This document shows positions 32,979 through 44,240 of a stretch of DNA of 64,000 nucleotides, piece after piece (the stretch's first letter is position 1; each line of letters opens with the position of its first letter). Made by a program: the position numbers and the translations under genes. The notes below the pieces were generated by a model. The model saw only the letters and a program-made list of their open reading frames with translations. It searched no databases and was not told the DNA's origin. The DNA is from Lepraria neglecta. Taxonomy: Eukaryota; Ascomycota; Lecanoromycetes; Lecanorales; Stereocaulaceae. The stretch spans positions 868,001 to 932,000 of the forward strand of contig CM065650.1 of NCBI GenBank assembly GCA_033220425.1, read 5' to 3'.

Positions 32979-34805
32979 CTATAACGACCCTGGCACTCTT
33001 TCTTTGAAAACCAGCCATTGGTCAGCGTAGATACACAGTCCTCGATCATTGCTCCTACCGCGCGACTCCTCACCTGACAACCTCTCAATCTGGAAGACTT
33101 TGAACAGCTGCATGACAAAGCATTATCAGCGCCATATCCCATCAGATCTGGAAAGAGACGAAACATACCTGAAACAACAGCTTCTGCGCCAACACCCTCG
33201 CAAAATGCCGTCCCACACAATCCCTTGGACCCCATCCCCAGGTGAACATCCACTTATGCATCTCTCTCGTCTTTTCCAGATCCCGGAACCATCGTTCCGG
33301 GCGGAAGTCATCGGCGTCCGTGCCAAAGACACTTCGATCGCGATTGATGACATATGGATTAGCCCCAATTCTGTGCCCGCTGGAATGAACGTGTCGTTAA
33401 GGACTAAGCCGCCGTCTGAGACGATACGAGGAAGTGTGACTGGTGTCGATGGTGATACTCGTAGGGTCTCACTGATAGGCCATGAAATAGGGTATTGCTT
33501 CGGAATGATACGACTGGCGAAGTGAGCTGGCCTTGGGTTTGATGTTCTCGAATCTCAGCGGTCAACTTGGTCATGACGTCAGCATTGTCTAAGATATGGT
33601 TGATAAAGGCACAGATAAATGCGGCTGTAGTGTCAGTCGTGGCGATCAACAATGCTAGAATTTCAGTCTTGACGTCCTCCGGTGATACGAAGTCGCCGTC
33701 AGCGCCTTTGGCTTGCATAAAGCTGGAATAGTGGTCAGCGAATTCAACTGTGGCTTGCCACACGTCACATACGCGTTAGCAAGGGTTTTCTTGTGCTTAG
33801 GCTGAGGATCGATAAGCATGTTGGTGATTTCGTTGTCTCGATACTGCGACCCCGTTAGAACGACATCAAATGGTGTCTTGAGGGTGCGGATCTCCGCTTA
33901 CGGTCATCAACTTCCCAGTCCCGGTCTTGTCGCCTTTATGGGGGAGTAGATACCTTTCAAAGAGCGGGTGTTTGATGATTGGGCTCACAAGCCAAGGTAA
34001 AGATGCTATCAGCCCTGCAGAGACAGCTTGGCCATGGAGCGAGGCAATAACTCCGTCCAGATCGCAACCATTCTTGACGAACCCCATAGGCTCCCCAAAC
34101 ATAACATGGGTTGCGGTGTCTTGCAAGTGTCATCTTGAGACGTGCACTTAGTCGGTTTTGATTCACTACTACGCAATCGGTGCACTAACCTGGCCCAGTC
34201 TGCAAAGTCAAAGGACTTGCCTTGGTAGACGAATCTGTGCTTCAGCGTATCACACAATTCCAAGATTCGCTGGTCTACCGGTGGCTCCGAGCGTTTCATA
34301 TTCGTCATCGAAAGCTGTTTTTCCATGCCATAAGCACCGTCTGCTGTCTCCAAATATTGAAACCCACTGGACGTACCGTGGGCGCAATGATCTTCCTTCA
34401 TATAGCATGCTCACGGTGATCCAAAGTCTGAAAAGTCGGGGCATTCCCGCCCATGATACCGTGGGTATAGAACCCGCTTTTGTCTGCATATCGGTGATAT
34501 ACTTCCGGGAGCATTCGAGGGTCACTTATCGAGAGCATATTCGGCGCCACACGTACGACAGAGCCATATCTCCTATGTAGTGCCAGCTGTGATGTAGGAA
34601 TGTGTTTTACCCAGAGAGCGTAGAGCTTGTACAAGTCCGTAAGACTAGCGCCTATAGGACCTATATACTTACGTAGTGGATGGAAGTACCGATTATAGAT
34701 ACAATGACCTACAGCAGCCAAGAAAGCCAAATATATAATCGAAGTAAGCGAGAGAACATGAAGAGCTATGTTTGCTATGTTGCTCTGTATATTGATGAGT
34801 GCCAA
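32979..34805 (-). pseudogene. Cytochrome P450, probably inactivated
   Basis: Exon pieces 34415-34805, 34173-34340, 33902-34119, 33773-33843, 33169-33722 and 32979-33107 follow the plan of a fungal pisatin-demethylase-like P450. Visible are an N-terminal anchor (LTSIIYLAFLAAVGHCIY), LHRRYGSVVRVAPNMLSISD, THVMFGEPMGF, the I-helix LALLIATTDTTAAFICAF, PERWF and the heme loop FTWGWGPRDCVGRHFA. In the 33169-33722 piece the family sequence changes frame about three times (around EAIPYFMAYQ, ETLRVSPSTPVTLPRIV and ANPYVINRDRSVFG) with no usable introns between, so no full-length enzyme is expected. Assembly errors are the alternative. It converges with the methyltransferase gene, the two ends being 102 bp apart. 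Confidence 0.75.
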
Positions 34806-35829
34806 TGTTTTGTTAAGTAGGAGGCAGCCTCGAAACGAAACATGTAGAAATCCATTCTACGTGAATAGAAGAGTGCGGATCGGCGGTTCCTCATCGGGCT
34901 AGCACCTAGACCGAGGCCATTCTGTCATCCACTTATCGGAGTAGGATTTTCTGGGACTTGCATCGTTCCACTCTGCCGGACCGGAGGTAGTACAGCTCAC
35001 GTTGCGTCATATTGTGCCCACCCAATGGTCGATATTACGAGAATGTATTCCAGGCCTGGTCGTCAGCTTGGAAAGCTACTGGGTGTACATACGGCAACTA
35101 GGTGCACATACGGCAAAGTAATACGTATGGCAAAGCTGTGCATACGGCAAAGCATAGATTAACCCACCCTCACCTGGGGCAGCACTCGTCATTTGCGTTA
35201 TAGCTAGGAACATCGGGCGCCGCTGAGATCCTCGATCTCAAGGTGTGAGGGGAACGACAATCGAGAGCAAAGGCCGGAGTTGTGCCAGCATAGGGATCCT
35301 TCGTTTGTACTTTGTAGTCTATCTGGGCCCCGGAGCTAGAGTTCGCATCGGACTGGGAGGTGGAAACCATGCATGCACGCCTCTGCTGAGACAGAGTAGT
35401 TGCCAGCTGCAGGGGTCTTAAGTCACTCTGTCAAGGGACTAGATGGTATGAGGATTCTATGGCCCACTGAAACCTAGACGATGGGCCGTGCCACCCGTCC
35501 GCAATTTTAGGCTCTATTAGGGCACTTAACTGGAGAGGGTGTGGTGGGGAAAGGTCAATCCTGCAGGTTACCGAGGTAGGTACTCAACGGCATATAAGAT
35601 GACGCAATCGTATCATAAGGTAATATATTCGTAACAAGTAAGTGCCCGTAATCTTCACAGAAGATTACCGTAAAAACTACTATATCTCGCTTATTTTATA
35701 CTCGATTTAGAGAAGTTAAGCGGTATTAGAATATAAAAAGCTAAGCCCTAATACCAATAGGGCAAAACTTATTAAGGATTTAGTATATTAGTGTTTCGGG
35801 GGCGCGGAGGTTAGCTTTAGGGAACTCCG
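34806..35829. other. Gene-poor, partly AT-rich stretch
   Basis: No gene supported. Short scattered repeats of CATACGGCAAAG occur at about 35090-35155. The segment 35620-35790 is strongly AT-rich with many TpA steps, as in RIP-affected DNA, and includes GTAATCTTC..GAAGATTAC, a short palindrome near 35650-35670. Confidence 0.5.
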
Positions 35830-36510
35830 CAAGCAAAAACATGTTTTTTGAGCTTTTCATAGCCAAATCTTAGCCAAATTTCAAAATTCGAATGGCCTTG
35901 GAAAGCGCATGCTTGGTTCCAAAACTCATGAAATTATCTCGATATCATATGACGTATGTGGCGCGGGGCATTGCTGCGAAGAAGTTGCGGTGCGCATTCA
36001 ACTTTCGATGTTCCAGGGTCCGGGGGACGCCAAGCTCAATACTTGGCATTTGCCACTGAGCTTGGGCTGCCCGCAAAACATGGCGAAAACACTTCATTTG
36101 GTCATAACTTTTGCGCAAATGGACCGATTTTGAAAAATTTGACGGTATTAGAAAGCACATGCTTGGCTCCAAAACTTATGGAATCATCTTGATATTATAT
36201 GATATATGTGGCGCGAGGTATTGCTACGAAGAAGTTACGGTGCGCATTCAACTTTTGATGTTCCAGGGTCCGGGGCGCCAAGCTCAATGCTTGGCATTTG
36301 CCACCGAGCTCGCGCTGCCTGCAAAACATGGCGAAAACGCTTCTTTTGGTCATAACTATTGCGTAAATAGGCCGATTCTAAAAATTCTTGATGCGCAAGC
36401 AAGCGCATGCTTGGTTCCAAAACTTATGAAATCATCTCGATATCATATGGTGTATGTGGCGCGGGGCATTGCTGCGAAGAAGTGCGCAGCGGATTCAACC
36501 ATAGTTTGAT
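35830..36510. repeat. Tandem repeat of about 250 bp, ~2.6 copies
   Basis: The landmark CATGCTTGG starts at 35908, 36158 and 36406, giving periods of 250 and 248. Each copy holds a conserved block ending in GTGGCGCGGGGCATTGCTG or its mutated form, then (copies 1 and 2) GATGTTCCAGGGTCCGGGG. Copies differ mainly by C-to-T and G-to-A changes. No open frame is conserved across the copies. Confidence 0.9.
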
Positions 36511-36818
36511 GGTTGATGCCAAGCATCCCATGACTACCCGATTTGGTATCAGTTGCCTGAATAGGCATTAAAACCTATTCTGTTATTAGAAGAAAGATAT
36601 AACACATTGTACGCATCAAGACAAGTCTTTCTAGGGTCGAGCTCTGAATGCTCAACGACTTGTGACTAATCTTTCTAACAGTCCTGTTGAAGCCCGCGCG
36701 CTGATGGTGCGATTAATGCGTTTGAGAGTCTCTATTACTTGGCAAACTCGACAGAACCAGTCTTGGGTTCGTAGCAACGCGATGTTATGACCGTTCTCTA
36801 GCCGGGACTGACACCAAT
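36511..36818. other. Intergenic stretch
   Basis: Lies between the tandem repeat and the alpha/beta hydrolase, presumably its promoter. No other feature seen. Confidence 0.4.
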
Positions 36819-38269
36819 ATGTCATCAAGTAAGCATTCAAGGTGTAGTCAGAAGCAAGTCGTTCTCTGATGTTCTCTCAGCTCCAAAGATCCAAGCCGCC
36901 ATCAGACAAATTCGCGACTTGGTCAATACAGACTCGCAGCCAACCCTGTCCTCTCGACAGGCCAAAAGCGTCAAGCGTCGACCACCCCGAGACTCAGAAT
37001 GGACGAGTCGATTCCATATACCAGCGCCAGTAGAGGATGATGTTAAATCAATTGTGCTTCAAGCCACCCAAGCACTTGGCGATGGTGGCGAAGACTTTCC
37101 AGAATTGAGTATCGCGCCCGTTGACGTCGAATGGGTAGGTCATAGGAAAGACAGTCATGGTGATAGACCCGAGCAGCAGTATGCCTGCCTGCTTCAGGAT
37201 AGCTCGTCCCAAGTCACATTAATATATGTCCATGGTGGTGGCTATTTGTGAGTCTCTTACTAATCTCCCGTTAGATTAAGGAGGCCTTACTCACATCATT
37301 ACTCTAAGCCAAGGGAGTCCAGACCAGTGTCGTAGCACAGCAGCCACTCTGGCACGCCTGACAGGAGGTCAATGCCTCTCTGTAGGCTATCGGCTGGCAC
37401 CTCAGCACCCATTCCCAGCAGCCATTCTCGACACGCTTATTGCCTACCTGTCCCTACTGTACCCACCGTCCGGTACCCCTCACAAGCCGACTTCAGCCTC
37501 ATGCATCGTCCTCTGCGGCGACAGCGCCGGCGCCGCCGTCTGCTTCGCCGTAATCCAAACCATCATCCAAGCCCAGCGGCGATCACGAAACCTAGCTCCT
37601 GAGATCATGTTTCACGGCAATCAGGTGCCTCTACACCTCCCAGCTGGCCTCGCGGCTCTCTCCGCCTACGGCGATCTCACCCACTCCATGCCCTCCTGGC
37701 TAGCCAATGCAGAGAAGGACTATATGCCCCCCACAAACCCCACGCTCTTACCTAGTTTCCCTAAATGTAAGATATGGCCCACTGAGCCACCACGTGTCAA
37801 TGTGCTCTGCAACGATACCGTCCTTCATCACCCACTCGTAAGTCCCGTGGCTGTGGCAGATTGGACTGGCTTCCCACCTCTGTGGCTCTGTTATGGAGCG
37901 GAAGAAATGATGGTAGACGAGGGTAAGTTCATAGCGCAGCGTGCAGCGCAGTGTGGCGTTTCCGTGGTGTGGGAGCAGTATGGCGCTATGCCTCACTGCT
38001 TCGCTTTGCTGCCACCATTTAATCGACTACCGCAGGCACAGAAGGTTTTTGGGAACTGGGCGAGTTTCTGTAGGACTTGTGTTGAGCAGCCAGAAGCAAT
38101 TTCGACAAAGGGAACGTTTACGGGGCCGGATGATCTACGAGAAAGGGAGGTGGATGTTGGGGGTCTTGCGAATCTCTCTTTTGAGGAGGTAAAACAGAGG
38201 ATGGAAAAGGCTCGCTTGGAAGCAGCCGAGCTGTTGTCAAGAAGAGAGTGGTTGAGCACTAAACTCTGA
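36819..38269 (+). CDS. Alpha/beta hydrolase, hormone-sensitive-lipase type
   Basis: Exons 36819-36828, 36881-37247 and 37309-38269 give about 445 residues. The first exon is only ten bases (Met-Ser-Ser plus one base), with a good GTAAGC donor. The HSL-family oxyanion motif is split by intron 2 and rejoins as YVHGGGYFQGSPDQCR. The nucleophile elbow is VLCGDSAGAAVC; the likely acid is the Asp in AEEMMVDEGKF and the His is in AMPHCFALL. A charged helical tail follows. Such enzymes hydrolyse esters or lactones, and in metabolite clusters often process intermediates. All three catalytic residues are present. It is probably cytosolic, as no signal peptide is visible. Confidence 0.87.
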
Positions 38270-39838
38270 GCTATGAATAGCGACCACCCAGCGCATCTGA
38301 CTGGTATGAACGTTGTATGAACAACGAGAGGACGATCACAGTACCTCTGCCACTTTACGATCCCTCACCATCACTCATCTGTTTTATTCGCCGGCCAACT
38401 GGCCATACCCTGCCAATGCTTATCAGGCGCTTGCTCATGCAGCCCAAACCTCTGCACCTGCTTCCCACCATTTTCCTCCAATTGAATCACCACCATAGAA
38501 TGGTCCTCCGTCAAAACATACATCGAGCTCCGATCGATACCAGTGCCAAACTTGCGTCGTAGGAGATGCTCTCTTTGATTTAGCCAATGGCTCGATGTAC
38601 GAGGGTGATGTTGGGGAGTCCAGTATCAGCCACATAAGCCGCAACAAATTTCCTGATGTAAGCGCCCCAGCATGCTGCACCCTGTTTGGCAATCTCGACA
38701 TGGTGTGTCTTCTCGACCTTGAAATCGGATCCAATCGAAAAAAGGGAAGCGCCGAAAAAAAGGTTCGCGATCATCACCTCATTATTGGACCCTAAAAAGC
38801 GTAGCGAGAACGGCGGCGGAAGGTGTATCCCTAGGAGATGCGGCTTGTTGCTTGGGAACTCGCGCTTATAGACTTTTATCTGGGGCGAATCCAGACTACC
38901 GTACCGCTAGTCTTCCTTGGCGTCATGGCTAATTGTGCGCTTTCGGAGGTTGCGGCCTGGGTGGAGTATGGCTCGGTTTCACAACAGCGGCACTATCCTT
39001 TGTCTTGTGCTTCTTTGCGGCTTCCACCAACTAATCTGCCCTATTTCACTTTCTTTGGTATCATTTTTGGGACCGTTTGCGCCGGTTTAGGGCGACCCGA
39101 AGAGTGAGTCCGTCGGCTTGGTCAATCGCTTCTTGAGCGGCATTATGTGACTGAGGCTAGTTCGTTGAGGATTCGCGTCGCAGTTGCTGCATAGATTTCT
39201 CATCATCATATATATTCAAAACATTATTCAAAACAACTGCATAGAGAGCTCTTTTGCTTCTTCCCCTGATATAGTGTAGTCAATAAAATGCGTTCTATAG
39301 CTGAATGAGTTATATGGCCGTTGAATCCTTAGTAAGCGGACGCTTGGGGTCCGGATATCGCGCCCATGCCTGAGATTCCATGGAGCAGCTAAGAAAGCAG
39401 CGCCAAACCGGCTAGCCCTAGCCCTAGGTGGTGAATGTTGATTGCCGTAAGGCTTGGCACAGGAATCTGCGTCATCTTGCAGATCTAGTTGACAACAGAC
39501 GCGGCGAGCTCAGGTTTGATCGTGGGCTTGGGCCTGCTCGGGTTCTGGAACGGAATGTCCAAAATTCCACCTTCGCTCTATGTCAGCTACATCGATTGGT
39601 CTTCTTCATGGATCAGAATGTCATCTCAGCAGCTTCTAGTGATCAAGGGAATGTGCTGGATTCTAGGCTAGATTTGACCCCCCATCTGGTCCTCTTCCCA
39701 TGTTCCACTTTCATTTTCCCTCCTCCATCTTCCCTCCTGCTTTTATTGGGCATCACGATTTTCAGTTCTCTGGAAATCAAGTTCCTCGGAACCTCCTCAC
39801 CCGAGTTGTCTCTTAGCGAGTGAAAGGTCCGCCGAAAA
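38270..39838. other. 1.6-kb stretch without a recognised gene
   Basis: Open frames on both strands (for example 38580-38777 minus, 38838-39107 plus, 39428-39823 plus) reach 60-130 residues but show no family motif. The 39680-39760 part is pyrimidine-rich and may be the leader of the next gene. Confidence 0.35.
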
Positions 39839-40581
39839 ATGCAGCATTCACCTCGTCAAGTCAATGCGACTCCGTTTCAAGCATTGACGGGACTCAATGT
39901 GCACGTCCGTTCTCGAGCCTTGCCTGTGCAGCCTTCTCTTTCCGCGCTGGTAGTAGCAATACAATGTCTTGATGGAACATCTGTTCTCATTCTCGTCCCC
40001 ATCAATCAATCAGACGACGGCGAAATTGTGTGGACTTGCATTCGCAAAAAGGTCGAACAGGCATGCAGGGTCCATCATCTGGATGACTGGCTCTCTAGAT
40101 GCTTTGCGAAAACTGTTGTAGGCACAGGAAAAGTGCAACGGGTATGAAGGTGCCCCATATAGTGGTATTTTTGGCTGACGACGACATCTTCAAGGTTGTA
40201 CCAGGTTATGAAGACCTCCTCAACGCATGCTTTCGAGTGAGCCTCGAAGGCTATAGACATGACACCTTATTCAGTCAAGCCTTCCACAATCCAGAAATGC
40301 TCCAGCGGCAGAAAAGCTATGCTGTTACCTTGGAGAGCTGCGCCCTTAGGTTCACCGAGAGCGATCCTACATTCAGTGGGCAGAGTGTCGTTATTATCAA
40401 CAAAGTCCTCAATAAAGCCAAAATTACCTGGGTATTGGTCCTCCTCTTAATTATCTCGCCAGGACTTGGGGTCGCTGTAGGCTTATGGTCGCGGAAGGCG
40501 GAGGTTGGCATCGCTGTTAGCGCTGGAGTATTCGCTCTAGCTTCATCTCTTCAAGGTCTTGCAGGCTGGTTCGATTCTTGA
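39839..40581 (+). CDS. Two-TM protein, unknown; internal junction unresolved
   Basis: From the ATG at 39839 the frame runs through ALVVAIQCLDGTSVLILVPI and WTCIRKKVEQACRVHHLDD to about 40140. The continuation is in another frame, with PHIVVFLADDDIFKVVPGYE, DLLNACFRVSLEGY and two C-terminal hydrophobic segments (TWVLVLLLIISPGLGVAVGL; IAVSAGVFALASSLQGLAG), and stops at 40581. The two parts clearly belong together, but no standard intron near 40090-40160 joins them; a short unusual intron or a one-base difference would. The size is about 240 residues. The pattern recalls fungal proteins with a regulatory N-terminal domain and two membrane spans. Confidence 0.5.
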
Positions 40582-41373
40582 CTCTGCCTACTCGTGGTAT
40601 ATGGGAGAAGGTGTTTGGTGGATACAATGTGTAGGCCTGGAAGACGCGGTCTTTTCGTCTTGGAAGCAACAGTGCTCTATGACGAGGCGTCCAAATTCTG
40701 CGATACAGCGATAGGTTAAATCAAGGTATCGAGTCGCCGTAAAAGCCTTAACTATTCTTCTGCTGCGTCCGCTGCTTGCCTAGTCCTCAGTCGACTGCCG
40801 TCGATAAATTTGGCGCCATAACATCGCCCAAAGCTCTTGAGAAAGGGAAATCCTCTCTTGCTGCACCTGCGGCGGCATTGCACAATGAGTAGCGAATCGA
40901 GTCGAGTTTCCTAACACAAGGAGATAGCAATAAGCTGGTGTAGATGGCTGCGTAGTAAATCCGATAGGTGGAATGTGCTATCTGTAGGATGCATTGAGCG
41001 GACTAGATTGAGATGGCGGGGTAACTAATGCACGGTGGGGTCATGAGGCCTGTTGGGAACGGATTCTCGCCCCGCATCGATCCGTGGCGGTTCGATGGTC
41101 TCGCTGCTGAAAAGGTTCGAGAGACTTGTCACACGTATCTGTGCTCCTCGCGACCATGGCATGTGTAGGATAATACATCTTGCTGAAGAATCTATAGATA
41201 CAGAATAAATCTACGCAATGCGTCTAGCCACATACATGCCATCTAGATGCCACCAACTCCTGTGCAAATGCCCTCTTTCACCAAACACCAGAGTGGATAA
41301 ATGTACACTTACCACGACCAAACGGGCACATGGCTCTATGGTTGGCATATTTTTGTGATCCTCCATCCCTCGA
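40582..41373. other. Intergenic stretch
   Basis: About 790 bp between two convergent genes. No repeat, RNA gene or coding signal recognised. Confidence 0.45.
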
Positions 41374-43921
41374 TTACTTCTTATTCTTCTCTGCCAAAGC
41401 CTTCTCATGTTTAGCGACCAGCTCCTTTCTGCACACAATGTCAGCAAGCCCTCTCCAAATCCCCAACCAATGAAGGAAAGCATCACTTACTGCAACTGCA
41501 TAGGCGCAGGACTATAATGACTAAACTCCATCCCAAACTCCCCCTTCCCCTGCGTCGCCGCCCTCAACTGCGTACTAAACCCAAACATAGAATTCAGCGA
41601 ACAATCTGCATACAGCGTAAAATCCTCCGGTCCAATCTCCGTATCGCTAATCATTGCATTCCTCTTATTAAGCAACCCCACAATATTCCCCTGGAACTCA
41701 TTCGGCGCTGTGATCGTAGTTTTCATCAGCGGCTCCAACACCTGAGAACGTCCTCCACTGAACGCTTTGCGAAACGCTTGCTGCGTAGCGGTTTTGAACG
41801 CCATTTCGCTGGAATCGGTCATGTGCGTTGCGCCGTCGTTGATGACCATTTTGGCACCGAGGACTTTGTGGCCTACTTGTGGGCCTTTTTGGCAGGACAT
41901 TTGGAAGCCTTTGTCGCAGGCGAAGATGAATTTTTCGGAGATGGCGCCACCAGTGACTTGGTTTTCGAATTGATTCTCCTCGAGCGCGCCGGTCGGTTCG
42001 ATCCAGCCTACCACTCTTGCGTAGTCGCCAGCTCCTCCAGTCTGTTTCTTAAGCGTATGATCGAAAAGCACTTTTTCTGTAATGGTTTCGCGCCATGCTA
42101 CCTGGGGCTGGCCGGTTTCACAGGCGACTTTGTATTCGCGGCGCATGCGTTCGACGTAGATATCCAGATGTAATTCACCCATTCCCGAGATGACAGTTTC
42201 CTGAGACTCAATGTCGACGTGGACACGGAAGGTTGGGTCTTCACGCTGGAAACGAGCCATGGCTTTTGAGAAGTTGGGAAGATCTTTGTTATCTTTCGGT
42301 TTGATGGAGAGCGAGATGACGGGTTCGGGAACGAACATGGATGTCATGCTGTAGCCGAGAGTACCGTCTGTGAAGGTATCACCTGATGCGCAGTCGATGC
42401 CGAAGACGGCGCAGATTTCTCCAGCGCCGATTTCGCCTGTATCTTCCATTTCGTTCGAGTGCATGCGGACGATTCTGGGGACTTTGACCTTTTTATTTGT
42501 TCGGGCGTTGAAAATGTTGGCGCCTTTCTTTAGGGAACCTTGGTAGACGCGGATGTATGTTAGTTGACCGAAGTTGCTTTCTTCGAGTTTAAAAGCTAGA
42601 CCAACGAAGGGGAGGGAATTGTAGGATACAAGCTTGACGGAAGCTTCCTGCCGCCGTCGATCCAGTGCCAGATTCTCAACTTCCGAGGGATTAGGGAGGT
42701 AGTCGCAGACACCGTCCAGCATAGGTTGAACGGACTTGTCTGCAAGTGCTGAGCCCATGAATACTGGCGTGAACTTCAACGAGATCGTAGCTCGCCGAAC
42801 CGCGGCTTTAATCTGCTCCACAGTAGGCGTCCGCTCATCAAGGAAGATCTCCGCAATCTCATCATCCACATCCGCCAGTGTCTCAATCAACTTCCTCCTC
42901 TTCTCGTCCGCAAGCTGCCGGACATCCGATGGTATCTCATCCGACACTCTCACGGTCTCCCCCTTCAGTCCCTCGCAATAGATAGCTTTCATGTTGACCA
43001 GGTCCACAACACCCTTGAACTCATCTTCCACCCCAATCGGCACCTGCATAGCCGCCGCAGTCAATCTCAGCTTATGCGTGATCTGGTCAACAGCCTTGAA
43101 TGGATTTGCACCCGCTCGGTCCATCTTATTAACAAAAGATATCCTGGGCACGTTATACCTCTTCATCTGCCTGTCCACGGTAATGGTCTGTGACTGCACC
43201 CCTGAAACAGCGCAGAGAATCATGCATGCTCCATCAAGCACTCTCAAAGCGCGCTCCACCTCTATTGTAAAGTCGATATGGCCGGGTGTGTCGATTAAAT
43301 TGATATGATATTTCTCATCCTTGCCATTCTCATTCTTGATCCAATCGCAGTATGTAGCAGCGGACTGGATGGTGATTCCCTTCTCTCGCTCGAGGTCCAT
43401 CGAGTCCATCTTTGCTCCAACTGCATCTTTACCACGGACTTCGTGTATTGATTTTATTCGGCCTGTGTAGTAGAGGACTCGTTCGGTGACGGTGGTTTTC
43501 CCGCTGTCGATGTGGGCCTAGGAATGTCAATGAATGGGCGAGGAGGTGTAGAACAGTCTATCTCACAGCTATGCCAATATTCCGGACGCGAGATAACCGT
43601 TGGGCTTCTTGGGGCGCGAGGTTATCGATGATGGTCTCTTGTGCGAGATTCTCGGGCTCCGCTGCTTGCTCTAGCCTGATCATACAATTAATCAATAGTC
43701 AAATTATGCACTCATATTACGTACACTGCAGCGGCAGCCCCTACCTGACCCCTCCGCTGCTGCCATCGTCGATCTAGCGGTAATTGCTGTGGTTGTAAAG
43801 GGCGGAGGGAGGTCGAGGCGCATCGAGTCGCATTGAGGCGTAGAGGTGTTGGACAACATCTACGGGGCCCTAAGGATGCTGAGAAATGCCTGGGCACTCT
43901 CAATGCACCATGTGACCGCAT
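41374..43921 (-). CDS. MEF1: Mitochondrial elongation factor G
   Basis: GTPase that moves mRNA and tRNAs on the mitochondrial ribosome. Exons: first near 43735-43921, then 43567-43675, 43517 down to 41491 without a break, and 41374-41428. The N-terminus ([20 protein letters not shown]) is Arg/Ser-rich, suited to import. G1 is split by an intron and rejoins as [14 protein letters not shown]; then [14 protein letters not shown] (switch I), DTPGHIDF (G3) and NKMDRAGA (G4). Domains II-V follow, with [21 protein letters not shown], and the C-terminus [20 protein letters not shown]. The exact 3' edge of exon 1 is unclear: the obvious GTAGGG donor is in the wrong phase, while a GTCAGG six bases upstream would fit. 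The length is about 780-800 residues, as expected. Confidence 0.93.
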
Positions 43922-44240
43922 TTTCCCGCAAAGTAATTGCTTCAGAGTAGTGCAAAATTATGGCGAACCTACCAAACTTTTTCAGCCCTATCGAATCTCA
44001 AGTCTTGGCGCGATTTAGCCCTAAGCGGCGGGATGGATGCCTCGGTCAGATCTTTGGAGAAACCCATCTCTAAAGGTATTATGACTTTACTGCAGGCTCT
44101 GTGTTTTGGTTTCGATGCAGTTAGCAGAGGCAGTTTCTAGAAACTCTAACATTCTTCGTCATAATATTTCAATTTTTACAGTACCTTTTTTATGTCCTTC
44201 ATTTGTACATGATCTCTCATCATTCAATTCCAGGAAAAGT
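43922..44240. other. Intergenic stretch
   Basis: About 320 bp: promoter of MEF1 and the 3' end of the SSADH gene. Nothing else seen. Confidence 0.45.

Noticed and set aside
36235-36420. Short frames within the 250-bp tandem repeats, shared between copies on both strands
   Set aside because: Frames are not kept across all copies and no start or splice pattern supports translation.
38580-38777. A possible small membrane or oxidoreductase-like gene on the minus strand
   Set aside because: Fragments looked protein-like at first, but no start, splice pattern or family motif could be supported.
41517-42173. A 218-residue open frame opposite MEF1
   Set aside because: It is antisense to a firmly recognised EF-G gene and has no family resemblance.
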